Part shown: positions 21,452-33,339 of the stretch, in pieces | Layout of the letters: each line of letters begins with the position of its first letter | Position numbering within the stretch: the first letter of the stretch is position 1 | Origin: Litsea cubeba | Taxonomy: Eukaryota; Streptophyta; Magnoliopsida; Laurales; Lauraceae | Reading direction: 5' to 3' | NCBI GenBank assembly: GCA_012931725.1 | Contig: CM022949.1 | Span: 46,170,980-46,234,979 of the forward strand | DNA length: 64,000 nucleotides | Program-made: the position numbers and the translations under genes | The notes under the pieces: generated by a model | Told to the model about the DNA's origin: nothing | Databases searched by the model: none | What the model saw: only the letters and a program-made list of their open reading frames with translations

Positions 21452-22229
21452 CAGATTGTAGCATCGATCAGAATCCGACCATCCTAGGTTTATAAACAAA
21501 GTCACTCTGTACGAAGAAAGCTTTTGTATGGAGAAATTTTAAATATTTTCTTAACTTTTTTTGAGATTTCTCAAAAAGAAAAGTTAGCGTCATCCAATCA
21601 ATCTGATCTTTGATCAATGCTCTAAATAAAGGTGGCCCACTATTCTAACATCTTGGATTGTAATTAAACTTTAATAGAAATTATTTTAACAAACTAAGTG
21701 CATTTGTTGACCATGATGATGGTCAGCTGGTCAGGACATCTGCTGTCAAAATTGAAGTCGATCCCGAGTATAGCCAGAAGAATTTTTTTTTTTTTTAAAT
21801 ACTCATTCCAATTAAATATGATTATTCAATTTCTTTAATTTGCAAATGTCTTATTCGTTGTTCGCATGAGATTATAATATAAATTTGGTCAAATGGCCTA
21901 TCACTAAAATTTTAATTTGAAATTGCAAGACATAGAAAATAACCAAATAAATGGTAAAATATAAATTATTTTAAATTAAAACCCTATATCCTATCAATCA
22001 ACTAAACTAGACTAAAGTTCCTAACTCGCCAACCCTTGAGATTAAAATCTCTTTTGAGTTATCGGGACTCCCATCCCAGTGTTACCATAGGCCTTGTCAT
22101 GTCTTGCATTTATCGACTGATGATGCGTCAAAGCAGTGTCCAAATATTTTATTATCTTTTAATGAGTTATCCGGACTCCTGCCTCTATCTTTTATTTTCT
22201 CTTAATTTGATGCTTCACTTCACTTTACG
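21452..22229. other. AT-rich non-coding stretch, unit A
   Basis: No supported gene. It is matched almost base for base by 39,352-40,120 in unit B, with small indels. Confidence 0.6.
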
Positions 22230-22416
22230 TTTTTTTTTCTTTTTGCTAACGGAGGGTTCCCAACCTTTTGGGCTGGACTAATCCCTCTGAACCCAGAGAG
22301 AAGCCGGGTATAACTCTTGTGGCCCCAGGTGATAGCACTACGTGGACTCAACCTTCGGTTCCTAAAGAGGAGAGAACCGGAGATCGATAGTAGGACCTCT
22401 AACTCTAGAAGAGAGA
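22230..22416 (-). mobile_element. SINE-like element, unit A copy
   Basis: On the minus strand it runs from a CGATCTCC box-B-like start to GGGATTAGTCCAGCCC, then CTAAC and an A-rich tail (T-run 22,230-22,244 on plus). GGGATTAGTC near a poly(A) tail is typical of the 3' region of plant tRNA-derived SINEs. Box A is not evident, so the 5' end may be truncated. Related copies lie at 40,121 and 59,961. Confidence 0.55.
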
Positions 22417-24122
22417 AATAAGCGAGAGATTTCCTCGTAATTTTCTTGTTGGTTTAAGTTTGAAAATGGTTGAAAGAGCAGCGGTTACGTTATTCACTAT
22501 ATAACAATCACAATTGCCGATATTATGAAAATAAGGACCAAAATATCGGCCAACGGTGGTTTTTTCAAAATTTTCTTTTTCCCTCTTCTTTTTCATTTCA
22601 TTCTTTCCCAAATCATCTGTGGAGCTTTCTAAGGCTATGTTAGATCGAGTTTCCCAAGCTTTTTCTCACCAAAACTCCAGTGATTTATAAGATTTTTTTA
22701 TAGATTCTCATATGATGGGTTCTTGTCTCTTCAACCACAATACCCTTATGTTCATACTCCGCTGCTTTAATTAAATAGTTAATCTTGAAGTAGTAGTAAA
22801 TGTTGCCTTTGAAGTTGAAATTCGCTCTCAATTTACTTGGTGATTGAGTAATTGAGTACTGTATGTCTGCACCACTAGTACTAGTTTCTTGACTTGAATT
22901 GTTTAATACTAATGGTTAGTTCAAAGTCATGGTTGCAATGCATACTATAAAATCTGTGAAATTTTAACTTATTTTAATATATATATATAAATTTATTTAA
23001 TTCAAAACAGACTTTACAAGTTTCAGATAAGAAGGTGATATAGGATGTTATAACTTAGGAGACTGATATTTGTTTTAAAGTATTTACTAATGAAAAAATA
23101 TTATTTTCTAGCATTTTATAATATTTAGGATTTTTGGGTAATCTTTCAAAAAAAATTTGGTGTAAAATAAAAATTCGCACTACGACGGACTGTAATGACC
23201 GCGACAGTGACCGCGATTTTAAACCATTTGTTGCTTATATGATAGAGTAGTACTGTAAAAAAAAATTAAGAAATCAGATTTATATTTAATATTTTAATAC
23301 AATTTAATTTGGTTATGTGTAAGATTTTTATCTGATTAGATTCATTTAATTCAAGTTATTTGATTTAAATAAAAATCTAGTTTGGATCTAAATCAATTTG
23401 GTTTGGATTGAGTAAGAATTGGGTTTAAAAATGAAATTTGATTGACTCCACAAGTTGATCACATCACAGCAAAAGATATAAGTTTTGTATTTTGTTCACT
23501 TGAAAGTGTAAATATAATTTAGAAAAATGAAATATTTTATGCTTTCTTTGGTTGTACATTTTTAATCCTTAAAAATCCGGGCTTCACGATTTCAACATTT
23601 TCGATTGAAATAAATTACACCTATTTACATGTTTGAGAAGTGGGCCCAAATGTGTGGAGCACATAAACTTCTTTGTATCTTATGGGACCAACTTATCTTA
23701 AATTTATATTTGAATGAGCTGGATTTCAATACATAGGGGCCAAAAGTGTAGAACAAAGGTTTGTTCAAGAGAAAGTAAGAATAAGAGGGGCATTCTTTAA
23801 AATAAAGAAAAAAGAAGAAAATTAATGTCAAACTTCTAAAAACTCTCCAGAGTGTCTCTCGTAGATGAAAGCACAACCAGCCAATGGTCATCCTTCTTGT
23901 CTTTATTTTACAATGAGCTTCATCTCCTTAGTATTTTCCTTTTTTTTTTTTTTATTGGATACCCCATCCAAGGGGGCTAGGTTCCAGGAGAGAGCATGCA
24001 CACGTGGAAAACGAAGCTCGCACACATCTACTCCTTACCACTTGGGTAAGGAGTTGTTCTCAGCATTTTTCTTTCTTCTTGAATCTTATTCATGCATATA
24101 TGCAAATCCTTTCTTCTTAAAC
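22417..24122. other. AT-rich non-coding stretch, unit A
   Basis: No supported gene; a TA microsatellite lies near 22,977-22,989. It is matched by 40,307-42,062 in unit B, which has a longer TA run and two inserts of about 30 bp. It ends at the W1 LTR. Confidence 0.6.
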
Positions 24123-24278
24123 TGTTAGGATTTTTATATGTTGGCTAATTCATAGGTTGGACAAAACTCTGGGTCCACTGAGTTGTAATTTTATATTTGT
24201 TTTAGAATGGACTGTGGTTGTGTCACTAGAAGATCTAAAGCAAAGAAAAATAGAAAAAAAAAATCAAAAGACACGGTA

Positions 24279-24405
24279 CCCGATCGATCGGATAACGATT
24301 GGATCGATCGGATGAAGAGAGTCTCTCAATTAACAGGAGCTGACAAAAAATTCGGGTGACAATGGTTCACCCAATCGATCGGACCCCACACCCGATCGAT
24401 TGGAT
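24279..24405. promoter_or_regulatory. Palindrome cluster in W1 5' LTR: CCGATCGATCGG type
   Basis: Four sites built on CGATCGATCGG or CGATCGATTGG lie upstream of the TATA box at 24,512. It is the same motif as in Z. The W1 3' LTR has decayed copies at 35,707-35,842. Confidence 0.7.
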
Positions 24406-24511
24406 GGCGGAAATTTTCTAGGACAGGTTCTGCGAATTTTTTTCCTTTTCAAACTGGAGTTTTCAATTTGAGTCCTATTTGTGCTCTAACCCTAAGGCAT
24501 GAGTTTTCGGC

Positions 24512-24520
24512 TATTTAAAG
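24512..24520 (+). promoter_or_regulatory. TATA box of W LTR
   Basis: TATTTAAAG lies about 105 bp below the palindrome cluster. Confidence 0.55.
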
Positions 24521-24822
24521 GGTGTTTCTCTCAACCTTAAAGTATCCAAGAATTAATTCTCTCATTGTTCTGAGGTGAGAAAACCCATAGAAAGATTCTT
24601 TATTCTTTAGAGTCATCATAAAGAGATTGTGCTGAAGAGTTGTTCTATAGAGCTTGTTGCTTCTACGTCTTTGTAGAAGGTTTGATCATCTTGGTTCTCA
24701 AGGTGTTACTGGATGAAGTACAGGAAGCGGTGCGCGGCGGGGAGTCGTGGCAACGGGGAGTTATGCTAAAACAACTACAATCCTCATGTCGAAGGATTAA
24801 CTGGAAAAAGGAGCTGTGAGTA

Positions 24823-25744
24823 TGAAATTCCAAGAGGGTCGATCACGAATTAACCCTAAATCCCAACACAGATTTCAATATGGATTTGCGGAAGTAAGAA
24901 ATCTAAGTAAATCAGTCAATCAATCACATGGATTGACACTTCAATTTTATACGTGGAAAAACCCTGAATAGGGAAAAAAACCACGGGACCTCACCCTGGT
25001 CCGAAAAAGATCAAAACACTAATAAAAAAAGAAGGTTACAAGATATTCACTACCCCTTTACAGTTGAACACAAACTAAGACTGTAGTAGATTTAGTCAAG
25101 GAACACGTCGTTCACCTTCTCCAGCACTTCGATCTCCACGCCTTGAATAAGGCAATTCAGCAAGTATGTTGAGGATGAGTCTCTAGAGGATGAATGCTTC
25201 AGCATATGATTCTTACAAGGGCTCTCTGGAGAGGAGCCATCTCTCTAGGAATAGTCTAGGGTTTCGAAATGGGAGAGATGCTATCTCTGGTGAGGCTTGA
25301 TCCTTAAAAAGGCTTTTTGAAACGAGTGGGAGAGATTTCATTTAAATTGGATAGGGAATGGACAAAAGGAGATCCATACAAATAGGCTGAAATTTGCCGC
25401 AGTTCGATCGATCGGACTGAGACTTAACTGAGAGTATTTCAGGTCCGATCGATCGGACTGTAAATAACTGACAGCTTTCCGGAAGCGATCGATCGGCCAA
25501 GGGTCCAATCGATCGGACTGTAAATAACTGACAGTTCAGGTCCGATCGATCGGCCAAGGTGTCCGATCGATCGGACTGAAAAAAAAAAAAAACATTCTCA
25601 TCTGCTGACATCTGATTGAGTCTTCGAAATTCTTCATCTTCGGATTTCTTCCATCAAGCTACAGTCCAATCTAAAATTATAAAATTACATTTATTCCCAT
25701 GTTTTGTCCATCCACATGAAGTGGCCAACTCTCAAAAACTTACA
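24823..25744 (-). repeat. 3' LTR of Z1 (922 bp)
   Basis: In minus sense it starts TGTAAGTTTT and ends GGAATTTCA. Six CGATCGATCGG-type palindromes lie at 25,404-25,577. A weak TATA-like CCTTTTTAAGG follows near 25,303-25,313. Confidence 0.9.
25404..25577. promoter_or_regulatory. Palindrome cluster in Z1 3' LTR: six CGATCGATCGG sites
   Basis: Six sites in 174 bp, the fullest being GTCCGATCGATCGGAC, are separated by repeated spacers such as TGTAAATAACTGACAG. The Z1 5' LTR has the matching cluster at 33,911-34,108. Confidence 0.75.
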
Positions 25745-25757
25745 ATCTCCCCCCTTT
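25745..25757 (-). other. Polypurine tract of Z1
   Basis: In minus sense AAAGGGGGGAGAT directly precedes the LTR. A second tract lies at about 25,931-25,945 (AAAAAGGGGGAGAG in minus sense). Confidence 0.9.
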
Positions 25758-26146
25758 GGCAATTCATGGACAAAACATCTAATACATGAAATCTACCCAT
25801 AAACTATCAAAAAAATCTTCAGCTTCATCTTGAAAATACCTGTAAATCCTGTCACAACCAATCTTGACAAAAGATCATGATTAATTTATATATAAAAGAA
25901 AAACACACACATAAATCGTAAATCAACCACTCTCCCCCTTTTTGGACATAAATTGGCAAGGATAAAGAAATTTTTATTAGCCGAATGATGCATATGGTAT
26001 TACAAAATGATGCATCAAGATTAGTCCACAAAATAGTTAGACAAGTAAAGGAGAAAAACAAGGATCAGAATAAGCACAAGATCATCATAAAAACAAATAA
26101 AAATTGTAAGATAGTCGGGCCAGGTCTAAAAGCCCAATGCCATCGA

Positions 26147-27247
26147 CTACTGCTGAGGAGGGAAACGACGAATGAGAGTATCAAGTTTGCCCTCGATTCT
26201 GTGACTGCCAATGTTCAACTGATCCATCTGAGCAAACACCTCCTTAAATTGAGAATCCATGCGATGTTTGGGCAATTCAATTGGAGTCGACTGATCAAAT
26301 AAGCAGTTCTCAAAGTCCTGAAAACAAGCCGGTATCTGTGACTTATACTAAGGATCAAACTCTCTTGCAGCTTCACCTGGATCTGTATCTTCTTCACCGC
26401 TGTCATCGACATGAGAGGTAGACTGACTGATGGTACGATATGTGATTGGTCCTCTCCCTTGCACAATGATCTCATGTGGGTCGATAGCGACACCATGAGA
26501 AAGAAGAATCCTAGAAATGAGGACCCCAGATGGAAGAGAAGTAGTTGAAGCACTGACAAGGGCAGCCAACATATGCTTGAAAATAGTAAGAGGAACATCA
26601 ATGGGCTGACCTGTCCCAATTACATAGAGAACATAACCAGTCTCTATAATCACTTCAGAAGTCCTCCCCTTTGGTTCAAGATTGAAACAGACAAAGAGGT
26701 TGAGCATGCGGTAGGAGGGAGTAAGATATTTCTATTTGAAAACCCCTCTAACCCACTCGCGACAACGGCCACCAGTTAAAGTTGTAACCACAGTACTCCA
26801 ATCGGTGTCATCCACCGGATCCTCCATATCATCTGAGCCAGGATCAGGTTCGGGATACATTGCATCTAGACTCCTGTCAATTTGAAGGAATTGACTTAGG
26901 AAATTTGGATCAATCTCAATTGTAAATCCACGAACAAACGATTTGAAGGATTCTTTTCCAATATCGTGAATGTTATTGTAAAATCCCCTCACCAAAGACC
27001 CCTAAGCAGTAGTGTCAAATTCAAACAAGGAGTGCCATTCTCATTGAAGAAGCCAAGGCCGGAAGTCAATATTCATTTGAGAAAACTTAACTTGTCTTTC
27101 CATAATGACTTGCTTCTTGGAGAACACATTATCAAAAGAGGTTTCTTTAGAAAGGCTTTGAAACGTTTGAGCATCAAAAGGTCCAGAAGAAGAAGAACTT
27201 CCACGCTGAATAGTCCTCTTGCGAGGTTGAGAAGCTTTTGGAGGCAT
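26147..27247 (-). pseudogene. Extra ORF of Z1, homologous to the X ORF, four stops
   Basis: One frame of 366 codons from ATG at 27,247 to the terminal stop at 26,147. It is broken by in-frame stops near 27,041, 27,005, 26,732 and 26,348. It aligns with the X ORF throughout: a basic serine-rich start (MPPKASQPRKR, then SSSSS), RGFYNN, FVRGFTIEID, YRMLNLFVCF, GTGQPIDVPLTI, LPSGVLIS and a C-terminal DQS-containing helix. It lies downstream of RNase H in sense orientation, where Sireviruses carry env-like genes. No membrane or signal segment is seen. Family: plant-specific putative transposon-protein domain, function unknown. Confidence 0.8.
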
Positions 27248-27664
27248 GATTTCTTTTTGGCAACAGAACAAACACTTGGTGTGCACTACAAAAATAGAGT
27301 AACCCAACCTCCAATCTTGGCAATGTAACATCCAAAATGGATTGAAACAATTGAAAGTCAAACCACAATCTTCTCAAATGCTTTAAAAAGACTAGGAAAA
27401 TAGTCTTTACAATCTTACTACCACCCAAGAAAAGAGAATCCACATTCCAAACACCCAACACAACAACCACAACCAAAACAATAGCAAATGACAATGAACG
27501 GAATTATTTGAAGGAGATAAAGTGAAGAGTTACCTTGGAGAAGCTTGAAATCTCAATGGAAGAACCGTGGAAGAAAAAGATAGAATGGAGACCTAGGGCA
27601 AAAGTTGCAGGGAATGACAAAAGAGCAAAAAACAGACTATAAATAGGGGGTGACAGATACACTG
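27248..27664 (-). other. Leader of the Z1 extra ORF
   Basis: Non-coding in gag-pol terms. In minus sense it contains TCTCCAAGGTAAC near 27,530-27,542, a donor-like motif also found upstream of the X ORF. This supports a shared spliced leader, but a convincing acceptor is not seen. Confidence 0.35.
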
Positions 27665-27678
27665 TCCGATCGATCGGA
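27665..27678. promoter_or_regulatory. Z-type palindrome upstream of the Z1 extra ORF
   Basis: TCCGATCGATCGGA, the LTR palindrome, stands alone about 420 bp upstream of the ORF start. Z2 keeps two copies here (47,963 and 47,987). Z1 has lost one by deletion between them. Confidence 0.7.
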
Positions 27679-28257
27679 CCTGGGCCAAAAAAAATATAAA
27701 AAACTAGCTAAGGAGAAAAGAAATTTTTTTTTTATTTGCACAAACTAAAATCAAAGTAAAAAAGAAATCCCTTAATGATCATACACCAAAAAGATTCCAC
27801 CAAGTATAAGAGAGTGAATGAAAAAAGCGAAATTATTGATAAATATAGTATGTTCTAGGATGAATGATAGAATCACACAATGTAGAAACAATTCCCCTGG
27901 CAAGATAAACTAGCAAAGCTCCCCCTAAATAGTTGTTTTTTTTAATGCTCTTTGAGCAGCTCAGTAAAGAACCAGCATAGGTGACTTTCAAACTAATGAA
28001 TATGGTAGGCTTTTCCAAAGAAACTTTTCAATCATTTGGCGGCTATCACACATTCTTAGGTAGCCTTATTCCTCCGGTTTTTTCTTTTTTTAAGCCAGGA
28101 GATAAGATCTGAAATTATGTAAAAACCATAACCATCAAACTGTGAATTTTTCAGTGAAATGTGTATCTCTATCTTGGAAAGAAAAATTCAATGAATCACA
28201 ATCTAAGAAATCAATAATGAGCAATGAATTATAGTGCAAAAAAAAAAAAAAAAAGAA
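27679..28257 (-). other. Spacer between Z1 RNase H and extra ORF
   Basis: AT-rich with A- and T-runs. No reading frame is supported, and the sequence is matched in Z2 (48,001-48,571). Confidence 0.5.
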
Positions 28258-31200
28258 TCAGGAGTAAGAGCAAATACCTAGGGACTTACGGAGGGAGTCA
28301 AACCTAGTAGGGTCCAAGGGTTTTGTGAGTATGTCAGCCAATTGATTTTCCCTAGAGATATGCTCCAAGCAGATGATGTTCTCTTCAACCAAATTTCCTA
28401 TGAAATGATGCCTTATGTCTATATGTTTGGTTCTGGAATGTTGTACCGGGTTTTTAGAGATATCTATTGCACTTTTGTTATCACAATAAACTACCATTGT
28501 AGTTTGATCAATGCCATAATCAAATAGCATTTGTTTCATCCATAGCAGTTGTGTGCAACAACTTCCAGCTACTATGTATTCTGCCTCAGCTGTAGATAAA
28601 GAAGTTGAAGTTTGTTTCTTGCCGTGCCATGCAACCAAATTGTTACCAATCAGAAAATAGCCCCCGGATGTACTTTTTCTATCATCAACACAACCCGCCC
28701 AGTCAGCATCGAAGAAGCCCACAATATATATGGTAGTATCTTTGGAAAGCCATATTCCAAATCCAGTGGTGCCACTAATATATTTCAGAATCCTCTTGAC
28801 AGCTTGGACATGTGACTCCTTAGGTTCTGCCTGATATCTAGCACAAACACAAACACTGAAAGAGATGTCTGGTCGGCTAGCAGTGAGGTACAACAGACTG
28901 CGTATCATAATTCGATATAGTCTTTCATCAAGTCTTTCTCGGAAGAATCTAAACTCAGCTTGACAGTGGTTCTCATAGGAGTACTGGAGGGCTTAGATGA
29001 TTCCATCCCAAACTTCTTCAAAATATTTTGAGCATATTTAGTTTGAGAAATAAAGATTCCATTTTCACATTGCTTTATTTGAAGACCGAGACAGAAAGAT
29101 AATTCTCCCACCATGCTCATTTCAAATTCTTTTGACATACATGTGGCAAATGATTGAGACAAATTTTCAGATGTGGACCCGAAAACAATATCAACCACAT
29201 AAATTTGAGCAATTAGGATATTATTACTCTCTTTCTTGACGAATAAAGTTTTATCTACACTGCCTCTTTGGAAGGAATTATCAAGTAAAAAGGTTGTCAA
29301 TCTTGCATACCCTGCTCTGGGAGCCTGATTCAAACCATACAAGGGTTTATGCAATTTAAACACATGGTTAGTTAAATGAGGATCCTGAAACCCTTTAGGT
29401 TGTTCAACATACACATCCTCATTCAAATAGCCATTCAAGAAAGCACTTTTGACATCCATCTGATATAACTTGATTTTCAAGGAACAAGCTATTGCCAAGA
29501 GAATACGAATGTACTCAAGACGAGCAACAGTAGCAAATGTTTCATCAAAATTAATTCCCTTCACCTGTGTGTATCCCTGGGCTACGAGTCTGGCCTTGTT
29601 TCGAATGACTTGACCAAGTTCATTGGTTTTATTTTTGAAAATCCATTTTGTCCCGATGACATTGGTGTGATTGAGTCTTGGAACAAGTTCCCAAACACTG
29701 TTCCGCTCAAATTGATCTAACTCCTCATGCATGGCATCAATCCAGGAGTCATCAATAAGCGCTTCATGAACATTTTTTGGTTCAAGGAAGGAAACATAAC
29801 ATAGAGAATTTAACTCATCTTGGACCTACTTTCGAGTTTTCAATGGAGCTTGTATATCACCAATGACTTTGTCAAGGGGGTGATGTTTGATTACCTGACC
29901 TTTTTGAGATCTAGGATGTACTTCCTTGCTTTGATAAGGTTGATGACTTGGTGTTACCGAAGCAGGACTTTTCAATTTTAATCCAGACACTTCAATTTCA
30001 GATTCGGAGTCTGAATCAGGAACAACAATTTCTTGAGCCGGTGTTGCTGAATCTTTCGGTTCCTTACTTTGTTTTCCTTCTAGCTCAACTTGCGGAGAAG
30101 AAACGGAAATTAGTGGGAATTCATCTTCATCATCAGAGAAATAAGAAGGTCCAGCATCATTTATGACAACATTGATAGATTCCATGACAGTAGAGTTATT
30201 TAGATGAAATACCCGATAAGCTTTACTATTTAAAGAATACCCAAGAAAAATCTCTTCATTGCTTCGAGAGTCAAATTTTCCGAGATGCTCTCGGTCATTC
30301 AAAATATAACACTTACTCCCGAAGGTTTTGAAATATTTAACAGTAGGTTTCCTACCATTCCATATTTCATATGGTGTATTCTTTGTTCCGGCCCTTATGT
30401 ATACTCGATTGATAACATAGACAGCAATGTTTACTGCCTCAGCCCAAAATCTTTGTGGCACTTTCTTACTATGAAGCATAACATGGGCCATTTCTTGTAC
30501 CACTCGATTTTTCCTTTCAACAACTCCATTTTGCTGAGGAGTTTTAGGAGCGGAGAACTCATGTTTTATCCCATTCTCAATACAGAAAGAATTAAAAAAT
30601 GAGTTCTGAAATTCAGTTCAGGATTAGATCTGATTCTGGCAACTCCATCAAAAGTTTCATTTTTATCTCTTAGAAAGCGAACCCATGCGAATCTTGAGAT
30701 ATCATCAACAGTGAGAAAAATATACTTTTTCCCACCAATGCTTTCAAGTTGAGAAGGACCCATAAGATCCATATGGAGTAACTCTAATGGTCTTTTGGTA
30801 GTCAGCATATCCAATTTTTTATGTGGTGCTCTAATTTGTTTCCCCAGTTGGCAAGGACCACATACATGGTTATGAGGTTTCTGAAGTTTGGGAAGTCCTT
30901 GAACCAATTCTTGCCGAGAAAGTTTTTCCAAATCAGTATGGTTAATAAGACCTAGCCTTTGATGCTATAGATCGACATCATTAACAGTAGCAGAATTGCC
31001 GTTCAAGTTATCTTTATGAACAACCACATAACAATTATTGGAATTCTTTTTTACTAGAAAGATCATTGTTCCCATTATTATCGACAATTGTACATTTATG
31101 TAATGAGAAATGAACTTCATTTCCAGATTCACAAAATTGACTCATGCTCAATAAATTTGCCTTTAAGCCGTCAACTAGAAAAACATTATGAATTAGTGAC

Positions 31201-31754
31201 ATACCTGGTATGTTTATTGATCCCTTACCAATGACTTTCGATTTACTGCCATCGCCAAATTGGACATTGCCACCATTGTGCTTTTCAAGGGATGTGAAAA
31301 GAGATTTATCCCCTGACATGTGTCTTGAGCACCCGCTGTCTAAATGCCAAATATGTGAACTTTGTCCTCTAAGGGCAGTTAGAACCACATTATAGCAAAG
31401 GTCAGTCTTGCGAACCCATATGGATTTTGGTGTGACCTTTTAGGGAGTTAAATTTTTATTCCTCCGTGCATTTTGAAGTATGTTATGCAATTTGTTGCAA
31501 TGGGGCCTAATATATCCAATGATTCCACAGTAATGACAAGTCGGGACATATTTGCGATGAGGCATATTCTTTTTTAATGTGGAACTCATATGTTTAGGAT
31601 GATAAACAGTAGGTTCAATAGCAAACAATGTATTCCCATGAACGAATTTACCTTGGTTTTTTGAAGTAGATGCACCATAGTCAAATCCAAGGCCATGCTT
31701 GTTGTTTGATATGATTTGTGCACCCAGAATTTCGTCAAGTTTCTTTGATCCTTA
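28258..31754 (-). pseudogene. pol: Z1 pol: protease, integrase, RT, RNase H
   Basis: Continues gag. Protease is LDSGCSRHMSGD near 31,330. GAG-pre-integrase has CGPCQLGKQIRAP, and integrase motifs include HMDLMGP. A deletion of about 57 bp near 30,655, relative to Z2, removes part of the catalytic core. Then come GSKCYIL and GYSLNSKAYRV, an acidic linker, RT (KWIFKNKTNE, LYQMDVKSAFLNGY) and RNase H (DADWAGCVDDRKSTSGG, DNKSAIDISKNPVQHSRTKH, QLADILTKPL). The RT catalytic motif reads YVVD (29,190-29,201) instead of YVDD. Z2 shares the change, so the loss predates the duplication. Frameshifts occur near 31,045 and 28,905. Confidence 0.9.
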
Positions 31755-33284
31755 GTTCATTCGATTGAGATCAGCCTTGCTAGAGACTAATTTAGAGGTA
31801 GCCATCTTCAGTTTCCCAGATATGTCAGCATTTTCAGCTTTGCAGGAATCCATATCTTTCTTTAGAATTTGTATCTCTTTATTAGCTTTGACAGATTGCT
31901 CATGAAGTACGTTGTATTCATTTCCTGCATCAATCAGCTTGTCAGATAGCAATGTACGCTGTGATTTAAGTTGAGACACCTTACCTTGGGCTTCTTGAAG
32001 TTCATTTTTAAGAACAAGCTTTTCTTTTTCAGCTGTCTTCCATTTTCCTTTCTGGATGTCATTTAATTGAGTCATCCTCCTTGAGTGTTTGAGAAGACTT
32101 TCATAAGCTTCAACTAATTCCTGCTCATTATCTGACAAAGAGTTAAGATCCTCTGAAGCATTATCATTAGATTTTTCCTCAACATCCTGCACAAATGAGT
32201 TGTTAGATTGTGCCATAAAAGCCATGAACTTTCCATGACCAGAGAAAGATTCAGATTCAGTATCATTTCCATCTTGATCTGAATCATCATCCCATGTGAC
32301 ATTGAGAACTTTGCCTTGAGGTTTGAAAGTTCTATTAACGCATTGAGATGCATAATGACCAAAACCTTTGCATTCATAACACTGAGTATCCTTTGGGGGA
32401 ATTTTGGAAACAAATTTCTCAGGTTTTGTTCCAAGATTGGCATTGAAGGAAGTTGGATTATTCTGTCCTTTAAACTTTTGAAAAGATTTTTTAAGACCCT
32501 TCTTATCATCTTTCATAAATTTCTTAAACTTTATAACAAAGAAGGCATCAAGATCTAGGTCCTCAGATTCTGATTCTGAGTCATCATGTTCCAAGCGAGA
32601 CTTGGAAGAAATTAGAGCCATCCCTTTGCCTTTCTTGGTTGACCTTAAATTTGCTTCAAAGACATGCAAATTTCAAACTAACTGATCAGCCTTGATCGAG
32701 TCCAAATTACTAGACTCTTCAATAGCTACTACTTTCGGGTCAAACCTCTCAGGTAGAGATCGTAAGATCTTTTTGACAATTTTGTGTTCAGGAATGATTT
32801 CACCCAAGTAGAAGCTAGAATTTACAATAGCAGATAATTTATCATTAAAATCATCAAAGACTTCATTGTCATCCATTTTCAAATTTTCAAATGCAGTAGT
32901 CAAATTCTAAAGTTTTGCCTGTTTAACTTTAACTGTACCTTCATGGACAGTTTCTAAAATATCCCATTCTTCCTTAGCAAGTTTGCAAATAGAAATATGA
33001 CGGAATTCAGAAGGAGTAACACCATTGAATATAGAATTCAAAGCTTTACTGTTAAAGTTAAAGTCTTATTTATCTTCCTTGGTCCATTGAGCCATGGGTT
33101 TTTCAATGGTTTTGTTGCCATCAGTAGCAATAGTAGGCTTAGTGTAACTAAATTCCATAAAGTCCCAAACATCCACATCTATGAATTGAAGGAATGCGGT
33201 CATTCTAACTTTCCAATCAGGATAATTAGACCCATCCAAAAGAGGAGGTTTGGAAATAGAAGTTCCATCTCTATTAAAGTGCAT
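31755..33284 (-). pseudogene. gag: Z1 gag with in-frame stops
   Basis: Start ATG at 33,284 (MHFNRDGTSISKPPLLDGSNY). The frame is collinear to 31,755 but carries stops near 33,069, 32,910 and 32,670, mostly of the CAA-to-TAA or GGA-to-TGA type. It includes the copia gag core (KKILRSLPERFDPKVVAIEE), an acidic serine stretch, one CCHC knuckle (CYECKGFGHYASQC, about 32,335-32,375) and a long coiled coil (about 31,760-32,100). A second knuckle (CHYCGIIGYIRPHC) lies downstream near 31,505-31,545. The coiled coil and second knuckle parallel Y. Confidence 0.9.
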
Positions 33285-33325
33285 ATAAACTGCGAAGGTC
33301 TCACACAACAAGTTAGTGTGAACAC

Positions 33326-33338
33326 ACTCTAATACCAA
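33326..33338 (-). other. Primer-binding site of Z1
   Basis: In minus sense TGGTATTAGAG follows the LTR. Z2 has the canonical TGGTATCAGAG, so one base has mutated in Z1. Confidence 0.85.
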
Positions 33339-33339
33339 T

